Below are positions 28,183-38,036 of a DNA stretch of 64,000 nt, in pieces. This stretch comes from Burkholderiales bacterium (lineage in GTDB: Bacteria > Pseudomonadota > Gammaproteobacteria > Burkholderiales > Casimicrobiaceae). The stretch covers positions 174,395-238,394 of the forward strand of contig JAICKU010000001.1 in NCBI GenBank assembly GCA_025927765.1, in the 5' to 3' direction. The notes under the pieces are model-generated. The model made no database searches. It was not told where the DNA came from and saw only the letters and a program-made list of their open reading frames with translations. Every line of letters begins with the position of its first letter. The first letter of the stretch is position 1. The translations under genes and the position numbers were made by a program.

Positions 28183-28698
28183 TCAATCGAAGAGCAGGGC
28201 CCCGGTGTAAGCCGGGCGCCCGGCGCGCAGGTTGCGAATGTCGCGAAGGGCGGACTGGATCACGCGCACCACCATCATCGCGAAGCCGAGTGGCACGGCG
28301 GCCTGGAACCACGCCTGGCTGATGCGCAGCGCCGGTGACAGCGCGTCGAAGCGCAGCATCGTGCCGATCGTGTTCAAGGACCAGTAGAGCGCGAACCCGG
28401 CAAACACCAGCGTGGCGAGTTCGGAGAAGAGAAGCACGCATCCGACGAGCCGCGGCGAGAGCTGGCTCGTCACGATGTCGAAGCGGATGTGCGCGCGTTC
28501 CTTGACGGCATACGACGCGCCCACCCAGCCGAGATAGATGAAGGCCATACGCGCTGCCTCCTCACCCCACAGCGACGAGAAGTCGAGCACGAAGCGCCGG
28601 ATCACCTCGCTCACGATGACGAAGACGATGAAGCAGTAGAACACGAGCATCAGGTAACGCTCGGCATTGCGATCGAGACCGTGCAGGAATGCGCGCAT
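28183..28698 (-). CDS. TRAP transporter small permease (DctQ)
   Basis: 171 residues with four predicted helices. ERYLMLVFYCFIVFVIVSEV, the FSSLWGEEAARMAFIYLGWV motif with the conserved W-G-E-E, and AVKERAHIRFDIV are DctQ landmarks. ATG 28698. It lies 31 bases before dctM and 56 after dctP, which matches the standard P-Q-M order. Confidence 0.9.
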   Translation of the reverse strand: MRAFLHGLDRNAERYLMLVFYCFIVFVIVSEVIRRFVLDFSSLWGEEAARMAFIYLGWVGASYAVKERAHIRFDIVTSQLSPRLVGCVLLFSELATLVFAGFALYWSLNTIGTMLRFDALSPALRISQAWFQAAVPLGFAMMVVRVIQSALRDIRNLRAGRPAYTGALLFD

Positions 28699-28754
28699 GA
28701 GTACCCTTCCCGGGACGGCAGGCGCCGTCCCGTTCCAGTGACGACGAGCAGCCG

Positions 28755-29915
28755 TCAGCCCTGGTAGTCGTCGACCGTGAACTTGCCTTTGGTATTGGCC
28801 GCCATCTTGAGCTTCTCGAAGGTGTCGAGGGACCCGGCCAGTTCCTTCTTGATGTCGTTCCACTCGGCACGCTGCTCGCCGGCCGCATCGACCCAGCGCT
28901 TGTGCTCGGCGGCGCTCGGCTTGTAGAACTTGACGCCGGCCTTGCCGAACGCGTCCATCGAGTTCTTGCGCGCGATCGGTATCTGCGCGAAGCTTTCTCC
29001 CTGCGTCTTCTCGCTCGCCTCCTCGAACTTCATCTGCAGGTCCTTCGGCAGCGCCTGGAACCAGCCGTTGTTCGCGGCGAACATCTGCGCGTCGGGCACC
29101 GAGTCGACCAGCGTGATGGAATCGACGATGTCGATGAATCCGAACGTGTAGAGCGCGCCCAACGCCGGATCGAGCGCGTCGGCCACGCCCTGCTTCAGTG
29201 CCGAGGGTGTTTCGCCCCATGCCACCACGGTCGGGTTCGCGCCCGTCAGGCGGTAGAACTGTTGCAGCAGACGTGAAGCCGGCACGCGCATCTTGACCCC
29301 GCGCATGTCGTCGGGCGTCTTGATGATCCTGTTCATGCCGCGGCGGGTGGCGATCGTGCGCGGATCGACGGTGAAATAGAACATGGGCTTGTAGCCCTTG
29401 ACGGTCACCTTGGGCGTGATCTGGCCGTTCCACAGCGCGGATGTCACGAGGTTGGCGAAACGCTGGTTCTCGCCGCACCAGAATGGAATGTTGATCACGT
29501 CCACGATCGGCGCGAACGGCGAGAAATTCGACAGCGACACCGAGCCTCCCTGGACGGTGCCGGCCTGCACCTTCTGCGCAAGCGCGGGTCCGATGCCGAG
29601 CTGCCCCGACGGAAACAGCTTCACGTAGACCGCGTTGCCGGAGAGCGACTCGAGGTTGGCCTTGAATTGCGTCTGCGGGATCGGGTACGTCTTGTAGTCG
29701 TCGTTCTTGTACTCGGTGGCGAAGATCATCGCGTGCTTCGCGGCCTTCTCCCTGGCTGCCTCGTCGTTCGCCGCATAGGCGAGTTCGGCGTCGGACCAAA
29801 GATAGCCGCCCCCGAGCGCGAGTATCGCCGTGGTGAAGCCATAACGACCGGACACTTCGAAAAACCGCCGGCGCTCCGGCATCGCTGCCTTGCGTTCGTT
29901 CCTGTGCCTGCTCAT
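28755..29915 (-). CDS. TRAP transporter substrate-binding protein (DctP)
   Basis: 386 residues. The N-terminus MSRHRNERKAAMPERRRFFE is followed by a hydrophobic stretch and AYA, so it is a Tat-like or long Sec signal. The mature part has the DctP signature: LESLSGNAVYVKLFPSGQLG, RTIATRRGMNRIIKTPDDMR and GVKMRVPASRLLQQFYRLTG, which includes the arginine that binds the ligand carboxylate or other acid group. GGAGG site. The ATG overlaps the stop of the small membrane gene. The cognate ligand may be the sulfonate or organic acid used by the dehydrogenases upstream. Confidence 0.92.
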   Translation of the reverse strand: MSRHRNERKAAMPERRRFFEVSGRYGFTTAILALGGGYLWSDAELAYAANDEAAREKAAKHAMIFATEYKNDDYKTYPIPQTQFKANLESLSGNAVYVKLFPSGQLGIGPALAQKVQAGTVQGGSVSLSNFSPFAPIVDVINIPFWCGENQRFANLVTSALWNGQITPKVTVKGYKPMFYFTVDPRTIATRRGMNRIIKTPDDMRGVKMRVPASRLLQQFYRLTGANPTVVAWGETPSALKQGVADALDPALGALYTFGFIDIVDSITLVDSVPDAQMFAANNGWFQALPKDLQMKFEEASEKTQGESFAQIPIARKNSMDAFGKAGVKFYKPSAAEHKRWVDAAGEQRAEWNDIKKELAGSLDTFEKLKMAANTKGKFTVDDYQG

Positions 29916-30172
29916 TGCACTCCTCCCTGCGTGGGTTTGTTCATTCCATCGTTCGGCGAATCCGGAGCCTCCAAGACGAGCAAGCCGGCCACGAAAAACA
30001 CCATGCACAGCAACACCAGCAGGAACTCGCCGACATCGCCGACGCTCCAGACATCCGCCCCGAATTTGATGTGCGCGATGCGCGCCGCCATGTTGACGAC
30101 ATAGAGCGTCAGGAGCAAGCCGGAGATCACGAATGGCACCCGGCGGAGCCGGTGCTTGGCTGCGGCATTCAT
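29912..30172 (-). CDS. Small two-helix membrane protein in the TRAP operon
   Basis: 86 residues. Two hydrophobic segments are clear: VPFVISGLLLTLYVVNMAA and EFLLVLLCMVFFVAGLLVLE, with a charged start and a polar tail. I recognise no family. It is tied to its neighbours by ATGA overlaps at both ends: its ATG with the alcohol dehydrogenase stop, and its stop with the dctP ATG. That makes real translation likely. It could be an accessory transporter subunit or a membrane anchor. Confidence 0.65.
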   Translation of the reverse strand: MNAAAKHRLRRVPFVISGLLLTLYVVNMAARIAHIKFGADVWSVGDVGEFLLVLLCMVFFVAGLLVLEAPDSPNDGMNKPTQGGVQ

Positions 30173-31173
30173 GCAGCGTGCTCGGGCCGAAGCAGGATCT
30201 TGGCCGCGCCGCAATGGCCGCCATCGAGATCGGAGAAGGCGCCGGCACCCTCGGCGAGCGAACGTTCCTCCACCCAGTCGAGCGCCCCGTACACGCCCGA
30301 CTGCAACGCCTGGACCGCCGCGCGAAGGTCGGCCATCGAGTAGGTGTACGTGCCGATCAGCGTGATCTCCGCCAGCGTGAGCTTGCGCATGTCGATTTCG
30401 CTTGCCCAGTCCATGAGCCCGATGTGCACGACGACGCCGCCCGGCTTCACTGCGGCCAACGCCGCCGTTCGCGTGGCCTTCGCGCCGACGGCATCGATCA
30501 CGAGATCGACGCTGTCGGCATCCGGTCCGCGTTGCGTCGCCGGATCGTACACGTGCAGGTCACCCGAGCGCGCGGCCGATGCGCGGCGCAACGCATTCGT
30601 CTCGCCAACGGTCACGTCCCGACAGCCATACGCACGCGCGAGGAGCGCCGTCAGCAACCCCACCGCGCCGGCACCGATGACCAGCGTGCGCGCCTCGGGG
30701 AGCGGTCGAGCGAGCGCGCGCATACCGAGGTTGAGTGCATGCAGGCCCGTCGCGGCCGGCTCGGTGAGCGCCGCGGCGCGCGCGTCCATGCCGGGTGGCA
30801 GGTCGATCACGCAGGCCGCCGGAATCGCGAGCCGATCGGCAAAGCCACCGGAGCGCGTCATGCCGATCATCGTCTTGCGCGCACAAAGATTGTCGCGCCC
30901 CGTCCGGCAGTAATCGCAGGCGCCGCAGGTGATGAGCGGATTTACGGTCACGCGTCTTCCCGCGCCTTGGCCCGCGACGATCGTGCCCGCGAGCTCGTGT
31001 CCCAGGATCAGCGGCGGCACGCGTCGCGGATCTCGCCCATGGAAAGCGTGCAGGTCGGAGCCGCAGATGCCCACGGCGTCGACTTCGATGACGACCTCGC
31101 CGGGGCCGGCCGCGGGCTCGGGCTCGTCGCGGTAGCGCATCGTGTGCGGCCCCGTGTAGACCAATGCCTTCAT
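30169..31173 (-). CDS. Zinc-dependent medium-chain alcohol dehydrogenase
   Basis: 334 residues starting MKALVYTGPHTMRYRDEPEP. The catalytic zinc site is GICGSDLHAFHG and ILGHELAGTIV. The structural zinc cysteines are in LITCGACDYCRTGRDNLC (four cysteines). The NAD(P) site is TLVIGAGAVGLLTALLARAYG. Family members oxidise polyols or hydroxy acids such as sorbitol, threonine or galactitol phosphate. It is 13 bases after the SDR gene and overlaps the next gene by four bases. Confidence 0.92.
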   Translation of the reverse strand: MKALVYTGPHTMRYRDEPEPAAGPGEVVIEVDAVGICGSDLHAFHGRDPRRVPPLILGHELAGTIVAGQGAGRRVTVNPLITCGACDYCRTGRDNLCARKTMIGMTRSGGFADRLAIPAACVIDLPPGMDARAAALTEPAATGLHALNLGMRALARPLPEARTLVIGAGAVGLLTALLARAYGCRDVTVGETNALRRASAARSGDLHVYDPATQRGPDADSVDLVIDAVGAKATRTAALAAVKPGGVVVHIGLMDWASEIDMRKLTLAEITLIGTYTYSMADLRAAVQALQSGVYGALDWVEERSLAEGAGAFSDLDGGHCGAAKILLRPEHAA

Positions 31174-31186
31174 CGTCGTCCCGTCG

Positions 31187-31957
31187 TCAACCGGCGCTGA
31201 ATCCGCCATCCACGAACAGCGTCTGGCCGGTGATGTAGTCCGATGCCCGGCTCGCGAAGAATACCGTGGCTCCGCGGAGGTCACCAAGATCGCCATTGCG
31301 ACGGATCATCGTTCGCGCCGCCAGTGACTGCGCGAGCGCAGGATCTTCGAACACGGGCGCAGTCAGTTCGGTCGGGAAGAATCCCGGTGCGATGGCATTG
31401 CAGTTCACGCCGTGCGGCGACCACGCTTCCGCCATCGCGCGGGTGAGTTGCACGATCCCGCCCTTGCTCGCGCCATAGGGTGCGCCGTTGGCGAATGCGC
31501 GCACCGATTGCAGCGATGCGATGTTGAGGATGCGTCCCCAGCCGCGCGTCACCATGGCCGGGGCCAGTTGCTGCGCGAGAAAGAACGGCACCGACAGATT
31601 GAGCTCCAGCGTCCGATCCCAGTCGCGCGGCGTCAAGGCACCGATCGGCTGGCGTGGATTGATGCCGGCGGCGTTGACGAGGATGTCGGGCGCGCGAAGT
31701 GCTTCCTGCACGCGTGCGCCAAGAGCTGCGCATTCGGCACGATCGGTGAGATCGCACGCGATCACGACCGCGCGTCCGCCGCCCTCGGCGATGCGCCTGC
31801 CGACATCGTCGAGCGCAGCCGCGCGGCGTGCCACGAGCGCCACGGCCGCGCCTGCTTCCGCCAGTGCCATCGCCATCGTGCGTCCGATCCCCGAGCTCGC
31901 GCCGGTGACGAGCGCAACGCGCCCATGCAACGAGAAGAGGTCGGCAATGGCCGTCAT
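31187..31957 (-). CDS. Short-chain dehydrogenase/reductase
   Basis: 256 residues with the classical SDR plan: cofactor motif VTGASSGIGRTM, NAAGIN, active-site serine in IASLQSV, catalytic Y-x-x-x-K in YGASKGG, and the C-terminal ITGQTLFVDGGFSAG. It resembles gluconate 5-dehydrogenase-type enzymes. In the known sulfopropanediol pathway two NAD-dependent dehydrogenases interconvert enantiomers through a ketone; this SDR and the zinc enzyme could do that here, but this is inference. Confidence 0.9.
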   Translation of the reverse strand: MTAIADLFSLHGRVALVTGASSGIGRTMAMALAEAGAAVALVARRAAALDDVGRRIAEGGGRAVVIACDLTDRAECAALGARVQEALRAPDILVNAAGINPRQPIGALTPRDWDRTLELNLSVPFFLAQQLAPAMVTRGWGRILNIASLQSVRAFANGAPYGASKGGIVQLTRAMAEAWSPHGVNCNAIAPGFFPTELTAPVFEDPALAQSLAARTMIRRNGDLGDLRGATVFFASRASDYITGQTLFVDGGFSAG

Positions 31958-32021
31958 GGCGTGCCACTATCGTTGCCGGTACGCGCAGGCGAGACGCGCG
32001 CTCGCGGCGGTCGTCATCGCG

Positions 32022-33405
<1,384 letters not shown>

Positions 33406-33508
33406 ACGAGCATCGCAGCGGTCATGGCCCGGCCATGCCGGCATAGCGCATTCGTCGAGGGGAACGGCACGTATGGCGCCGGCATCTATTCGCGGCGAGG
33501 AGGCAGGC

Positions 33509-33650
33509 ATGTTCGATTTCCCGCTGACGCGCACTCGGTTCACGAGATCGCGAGCTGCTCGCGGCGCCGCCGGAGGGAATCATTCACAGCCTTCGCCTGT
33601 TCGACATTCCGGAACGCGACTTCCGCAGCGAAGCCTTCTTCGACGACTGA
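33509..33650 (+). pseudogene. Possible frameshifted 46-codon ORF before the Crp/Fnr gene
   Basis: GAGGAGG precedes an ATG at 33509 that reads MFDFPLTRTRF. In the +1 frame the following bases read RELLAAPPEGIIHSLRLFD, then IPERDFRSEAFFDD and TGA at 33648-33650, four bases before the regulator ATG. The span of 142 bases is one base more than a multiple of three, so one extra base would explain it. The peptide looks protein-like but I do not recognise it. This is the only gene-like content of the 310-base divergent gap. Confidence 0.3.
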
Positions 33651-33654
33651 AATC

Positions 33655-34356
33655 ATGGATGACGATGGGCAGGCGGCGTCGATCGGCGCCCGCGCGGGTG
33701 CGCTCGCGCCGCTCTTTCGCGGCCGTTTCTGCGACGTGCTGCTGTGCGATCGCGCGGCGCACGTGTATCGGAAGGATGAACTGCTGTACGACATGGGTGC
33801 GCGCGAGCGCGTGTTCCATTTCGTGCAGCGCGGCGTGGTGAAGGTGGGCACGATCACCGAAGGCGGCCGCGAAATCATCTACGACGTGCGCAAGGAGCGC
33901 GACGTCGTCGGCGAGTTGTGCGTCGTCGACGCGGTTCGGCGCGACCGCGCGGTCGCGCTCGAGGCCACCTCGGCGATCGCGGTGCCGCTCGAGGAAGTGA
34001 TGGATGCGCTGGCGGCGCATCCCGCACTGTTGCGCGATTTCGTCGCGACGTTCTGCGACGCGCTCGCCGACGCGCATGCGCAGGTCGAGCGGCTCGCGGC
34101 CGACGACGTCATGCCGCGCCTCGCCGGTGTGCTGCGCAAGCTCGCCGGCAAGCTCGGCCGCACGGTCGGCGAGCGCGTCGAGATCGCGACCTACCTCACC
34201 CAGGAAGAGGTCGCGCAGATGGTGATGGCGCGTCGCGAGCGCGTGTCGACCGCGCTCAATGCCTTGCGCCGTCGCGGCATCGCCGACTATTCGCCGCGCG
34301 GACGCCTCGTGCTCGACATGCGCGCCCTCGACGAATACGTCGCGTGCATCGGCTGA
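33655..34356 (+). CDS. Crp/Fnr family transcriptional regulator
   Basis: 233 residues with an N-terminal cyclic-nucleotide-binding-like domain (VFHFVQRGVVKVGTITEGGR, then YDVRKERDVVGELCVVDAVR) and a C-terminal helix-turn-helix whose recognition helix is ERVSTALNALRRRGIADY, preceded by YLTQEEVAQMVMARR. There is no N-terminal cysteine cluster of the FNR type, so oxygen sensing through Fe-S is unlikely. It lies 80 bases before a dihaem cytochrome gene, with a perfect palindrome between them. Confidence 0.9.
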   Translation: MDDDGQAASIGARAGALAPLFRGRFCDVLLCDRAAHVYRKDELLYDMGARERVFHFVQRGVVKVGTITEGGREIIYDVRKERDVVGELCVVDAVRRDRAVALEATSAIAVPLEEVMDALAAHPALLRDFVATFCDALADAHAQVERLAADDVMPRLAGVLRKLAGKLGRTVGERVEIATYLTQEEVAQMVMARRERVSTALNALRRRGIADYSPRGRLVLDMRALDEYVACIG

Positions 34357-34366
34357 CGCTCGTTGT

Positions 34367-34380
34367 GTTACCGCGGTAAC
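34367..34380. promoter_or_regulatory. Perfect 14-bp palindrome, candidate Crp/Fnr-family operator
   Basis: GTTACCGCGGTAAC reads the same on both strands. It is centred at 34373.5, about 63 bases before the cytochrome ATG. If the regulator acts as a class II activator (site centred near -41.5), transcription would start near 34415 with a 22-base leader. It does not match the TTGAT-N4-ATCAA or TGTGA-N6-TCACA consensus, so the regulator would have its own specificity. Confidence 0.45.
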
Positions 34381-34436
34381 TGACGGTTGCGCACGCATCT
34401 TCGACAGTGACGTCGTCGTCCAAGCGGAGGTGCGCC

Positions 34437-35768
34437 ATGAAAGCAAGCGTGAAGTGGGCAGGGGTTGCGGCGAGCGCCGCGCTCGCCGTGACCGCGTATG
34501 GCGTCGCCATGTCCGACGATCGGCCGCCGCGCCTCACCGCCGTCGACGCGCAGAACGTCGCGCATGCGCAGGCGGCGCTCGCGGCGGGGCGGCAGACGTT
34601 TCGTTACGACACGTTCGGCGACGAGGCCTTCTGGGGCGGCATGCTGCGCCTGCACGACGCGATCAAGGGCTCGCGCTTCGGCGGCGTCGGTGCAGGCGTG
34701 AGCCCCGCGGCGGCGCTGGCCGTCGGGCTCAAGGTCGACGTCGATGCGTTGCCGGCCGCCCTGCAGCAGCAGCTACGCCACGGCAAGGTCAATCTCGGCG
34801 ATCCGGCCGTCACGCTCGACCTGCTGCGACTCGATGCCGTGGTCGGCGTCACCGGTTTCTTCGATGCGAAGCGCAATCTGACGTCGATCGGCATCCAGTG
34901 CGCGCTTTGCCACTCGAGGGTCGACGATTCGTTCGCGCCCGGCATCGGGCATCGCCTCGACGGCTGGGCGAATCGCGACCTCGACGTGGGTGCCATCGTC
35001 GGCCTCTCACCCGATCTCGGCCCGGTCGCGGCAGTGCTCGGCGTCGACGAGCCGACGGTGCGCAAGGTGCTCGCGAGCTGGGGACCGGGCCGATTCGACG
35101 CCGAACTCTTCCTCGACGGCCAGGCGTTTCGTCCCGACGGCCTCACGGCATCGACGCTGATTCCGCCGGCGTTCGGGCTCGCCGGCGTCAACCTGCATAC
35201 GTGGACCGGCTGGGGATCGGTCACGCACTGGAACGCGTTCGTGGCGAACCTCGAGATGCATGGCAAGGGAACGTTCTACGACCCCCGTCTCGCCGATGCC
35301 GCGCGCTTCCCGGTGGCCGCGCGCAACGGCTTCGACAACGTACGCAACGAACCCGACCTCGTGAGCCCGAAGCTTCCCGACCTGCACTTCTACCAGCTCG
35401 CGATTCCCGCACCGCAGCCGCCGGCCGGCAGCTTCGATGCCGCTGCCGCCGCACGCGGACAGGTGCTGTTCGACGGCAAGGCGCGATGCGCAACGTGTCA
35501 TGTACCGCCGACGTTCACCGAACCCGGCTGGAACATGCACACCGCGCAGGAAATCGGCGTCGACGATTTCCAGGCGAATCGTGCGCCGGACGTTCGCTAT
35601 CGCACGTCGCCGTTGAAGGGCTTATGGACGCACTCGAAGGGGGGCTTCTATCACGACGGCCGCTTCGCGACGCTGCACGACGTGGTCGACCATTACAACG
35701 CGCACTTCGCGCTTGCGCTCACGCAAAACGAAGAGCGCGACCTCGTCGAGTACCTGAAGTCGCTGTGA
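34437..35768 (+). CDS. Dihaem cytochrome c, MauG/cytochrome c peroxidase-like
   Basis: 443 residues with a signal peptide (AASAALAVTAYGVAMS) and two c-haem sites: CALCH at 155-159 and CATCH at 351-355. The second domain continues TSPLKGLWTHSKGGFYHDGR and LHDVVDHYN, the typical end of the CcpA/MauG family. The spacing of ~196 residues between haem sites fits the two-domain fold. The first domain is longer and lacks the usual peroxidase loop, so it may be an oxidase or redox partner and not a peroxidase. GCGGAGG site. Periplasmic. Confidence 0.85.
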   Translation: MKASVKWAGVAASAALAVTAYGVAMSDDRPPRLTAVDAQNVAHAQAALAAGRQTFRYDTFGDEAFWGGMLRLHDAIKGSRFGGVGAGVSPAAALAVGLKVDVDALPAALQQQLRHGKVNLGDPAVTLDLLRLDAVVGVTGFFDAKRNLTSIGIQCALCHSRVDDSFAPGIGHRLDGWANRDLDVGAIVGLSPDLGPVAAVLGVDEPTVRKVLASWGPGRFDAELFLDGQAFRPDGLTASTLIPPAFGLAGVNLHTWTGWGSVTHWNAFVANLEMHGKGTFYDPRLADAARFPVAARNGFDNVRNEPDLVSPKLPDLHFYQLAIPAPQPPAGSFDAAAAARGQVLFDGKARCATCHVPPTFTEPGWNMHTAQEIGVDDFQANRAPDVRYRTSPLKGLWTHSKGGFYHDGRFATLHDVVDHYNAHFALALTQNEERDLVEYLKSL

Positions 35769-35820
35769 CGCCGCGAGCCGGATGCGTGTCCGCGCGAGAC
35801 TGCGCGGACACGCACGCGCG

Positions 35821-35979
35821 CTAGATGCGTCCCATGATCAGCAGCAGGATCAGGATCAGCAGAATGATGCCGAGGCCGCCGCTCGGCCAGTACCCCCAGC
35901 CCGAGCTGTATCCCCACGTGGGCAATGCACCGATCAGAAGCAGAATGACGACGATCAGAACGATGAGCGAAACCGACAT
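35821..35979 (-). CDS. DUF3309-type small membrane protein
   Basis: 52 residues: MSVSLIVLIVVILLLIGALP, a Gly/Tyr/Trp-rich turn (TWGYSSGWGYWPSGGLG) and a second helix ending LLLIMGRI. This is the whole pattern of the DUF3309 family, common in proteobacteria and of unknown function. GGAGG lies upstream of the ATG. The adjacent 195 bases up to the next gene show nothing further that I can support. Confidence 0.8.
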   Translation of the reverse strand: MSVSLIVLIVVILLLIGALPTWGYSSGWGYWPSGGLGIILLILILLLIMGRI

Positions 35980-36174
35980 GACGACCTCCGTGCAGCCACG
36001 TGTTGGCGTTGCGCTGACATCTTCGCCCGCGCTTGCCTCCCAGGGCATGTAAGAATTACGTTCGAGTCGATCGGCGGCGGTGGACTCGTCCAACACTTCC
36101 CTGCTGAAGCGCCTGCTGCCGCCTGCTTCGCATCACTGTTGATGCAACCGCTGTGCCGGTTGCGGGGGGCTTCG

Positions 36175-36921
36175 ATGAATCAACTCGATTTTGCCGATCG
36201 CACCGCGATCGTCACGGGCGGCGCGTCCGGCATCGGTCGCGCCATTGCAGCGCGGCTCGTCGCGAGCCGCGCGCGCGTCGCGCTGTGGGATCGCGACCCG
36301 GCGTCGCTGGCGCAGGCCGCGCAAGCGTTGGGCGAGCGCGCGACGACGAACGCGCTCGACGTCACGGATGCCCACGCGGTCGAGCAGGCGGCGCGCGACT
36401 GCGAGACGCGCTTCGGACGCATCGACGTGCTCGTCTGCTCGGCCGGCATCACCGGTCCCAACACGACGACCTGGGAGTACCCGGTCGAGGCGTGGCGCGA
36501 GGTGTTCGACGTGAACGTGCACGGCCTCTTCCTCTGCAACCGCGCCGTGGTGCCGTTCATGCGGCGCGCGAACTACGGACGCATCGTCAATCTCGCGTCG
36601 GTCGCGGGCAAGGAGGGCAATCCGAATGCGTCGGCGTACAGCGCGTCGAAGGCCGCCGTAATCGCGCTCACCAAGTCGCTCGGCAAGGAACTCGCGACCA
36701 CCGGCATTCGCGTCAACTGCGTGACGCCCGCCGCGGTGCGCACCGCGATCTTCGATCAGATGACGCAGGCGCACATCGACTTCATGCTGTCGAAGATTCC
36801 GATGGGCCGCTTCGGCACCGTCGACGAGATCGCGTCGCTCGTGTGCTGGCTCGCCTCGGAAGAGTGCTCATTCAGTACCGGCGCGGTGTTCGACGCATCG
36901 GGCGGTCGCGCGACGTACTAG
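36175..36921 (+). CDS. Short-chain dehydrogenase/reductase
   Basis: 248 residues: VTGGASGIGRAIAARL for the cofactor, CSAGITGPNTTT, active-site serine in LASVAGKEG, catalytic YSASKAA, then VNCVTPAAVRT and a C-terminal FDASGGRATY. It resembles 3-oxoacyl-ACP reductase-like or 2-keto-3-deoxy-fuconate dehydrogenase-like SDRs, but the substrate cannot be assigned. It is a single gene, convergent with the quinone oxidoreductase gene, with a palindrome in between. Confidence 0.88.
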   Translation: MNQLDFADRTAIVTGGASGIGRAIAARLVASRARVALWDRDPASLAQAAQALGERATTNALDVTDAHAVEQAARDCETRFGRIDVLVCSAGITGPNTTTWEYPVEAWREVFDVNVHGLFLCNRAVVPFMRRANYGRIVNLASVAGKEGNPNASAYSASKAAVIALTKSLGKELATTGIRVNCVTPAAVRTAIFDQMTQAHIDFMLSKIPMGRFGTVDEIASLVCWLASEECSFSTGAVFDASGGRATY

Positions 36922-36992
36922 GAAATCAGGGTGGAGACTCCAATTGGCGACCGCGCCCCGGGCGCGCCAATTGGGGTCTGACCCCGATTTCC
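36921..36992. repeat. Imperfect palindrome filling a convergent gap
   Basis: The left arm 36921-36949 pairs with the right arm 36965-36992 with only a few mismatches; ends GGAAATC/GATTTCC and inner CCAATTGGCG/CGCCAATTGG are exact. The right arm contains GGGGTCTGACCCC. It begins at the last base of the SDR stop and ends two bases before the stop of the opposite gene, so it could act as a bidirectional terminator. It shares TCTGACCCCGATTTC with the hairpin after dnaE. Confidence 0.7.
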
Positions 36993-36994
36993 GC

Positions 36995-37996
36995 TCATCG
37001 GCCGACGCGGAGCATGATCTTCCCGATGTGCTTCGACGATTCCATGAGTTCGTGCGCCTTCGCCGCCTCGGCGAGGTCGAACGTCGCGTCGATCACCTGC
37101 CGTACCTGCCCCGATTCGAGCAGCGGCCACACCTTCCCGCGCAGTGCCTGGGCGATCTCCGCCTTGCGCGCCGACGGGCTTGCCCGCAGCGTCGAGCCGG
37201 TGAACGTGAGCCGCTTCAGCATGATGAAGCGGATGTCGCATTCGACGCGGCTGCCCTTCAGGAACGCGATCTGCACGAGGCGTCCTTCGAGCGCCAGGCA
37301 CTTCAGGTTCCGCTCCACGTAGTCGCCGCCGACCATGTCGAGGATCACGTCGACGCCGCGCTTGTTCGTGATGCGCTTGACCTCCTCGGCGAAGTCCTGC
37401 GTGCGATAGTCGATCGCGTGATCGGCGCCAATCTTCGTGCAGAACGCGACCTTCTCCGGCGTCCCCGCCGTCGTCATCACCGTCGCGCCGAACGCCTTTG
37501 CGAGCTGGATCGCACAAAGCCCGATGCCGCTCGTGCCGCCGTGCACGAGGAACCATTCGCCGCGCGCGAGATGGCCGCGGTCGAACACGTTGTTCCAGAC
37601 GGTGAAGTAATTCTCCGGCAGCCCCGCGGCTTCCTCGAGGGAAAGCCCGCGCGGAATCGGCAGGCACCACGCGGCAGGCGTCGTGCAGTACTGCGCATAG
37701 CCGCCGCCGGGCGTGAGTGCGCACACTTCGTCGCCGATGTTCCAGTGCCGCACGTCGTCGCCGCACGCGATCACCTTGCCCGCGACCTCGAGACCGAGGA
37801 TCGGCGACGCATCGGGCGGTGGCGGATACGTGCCGGCGCGTTGTGCGCAATCGGGACGATTGACGCCGGCGTAGGCGACTTCGATCAGCACTTCGTCGGC
37901 GCGCGGCTTTGGCACGGGCCCGTCGACGACCTGCATGACCTGGGGAGGTCCGGGTTGCGCGACCGCGACGTGGCGCATCGTTTCGGGCAATGGCAT
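36995..37996 (-). CDS. NAD(P)H quinone oxidoreductase (PIG3 type, zinc-free MDR)
   Basis: 333 residues. MRHVAVAQPGPPQVMQV, AGVNRPDCAQRAGTYPPPPD and ILGLEVAGKV are the PIG3/TED2 group of medium-chain reductases. GWFLVHGG-type cofactor region reads FLVHGGTSGIGLCAIQLAKA. There are no zinc cysteines. ATG 37996 has an AGGAG site; an in-frame ATG at 38017 is less well placed. Forty bases after livF on the same strand, so it may be the tail of that operon. Confidence 0.9.
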   Translation of the reverse strand: MPLPETMRHVAVAQPGPPQVMQVVDGPVPKPRADEVLIEVAYAGVNRPDCAQRAGTYPPPPDASPILGLEVAGKVIACGDDVRHWNIGDEVCALTPGGGYAQYCTTPAAWCLPIPRGLSLEEAAGLPENYFTVWNNVFDRGHLARGEWFLVHGGTSGIGLCAIQLAKAFGATVMTTAGTPEKVAFCTKIGADHAIDYRTQDFAEEVKRITNKRGVDVILDMVGGDYVERNLKCLALEGRLVQIAFLKGSRVECDIRFIMLKRLTFTGSTLRASPSARKAEIAQALRGKVWPLLESGQVRQVIDATFDLAEAAKAHELMESSKHIGKIMLRVGR

Positions 37997-38036
37997 GGCA
38001 ACGCTCCTGGCACTCATGCCGGCATTCTACGAGACG

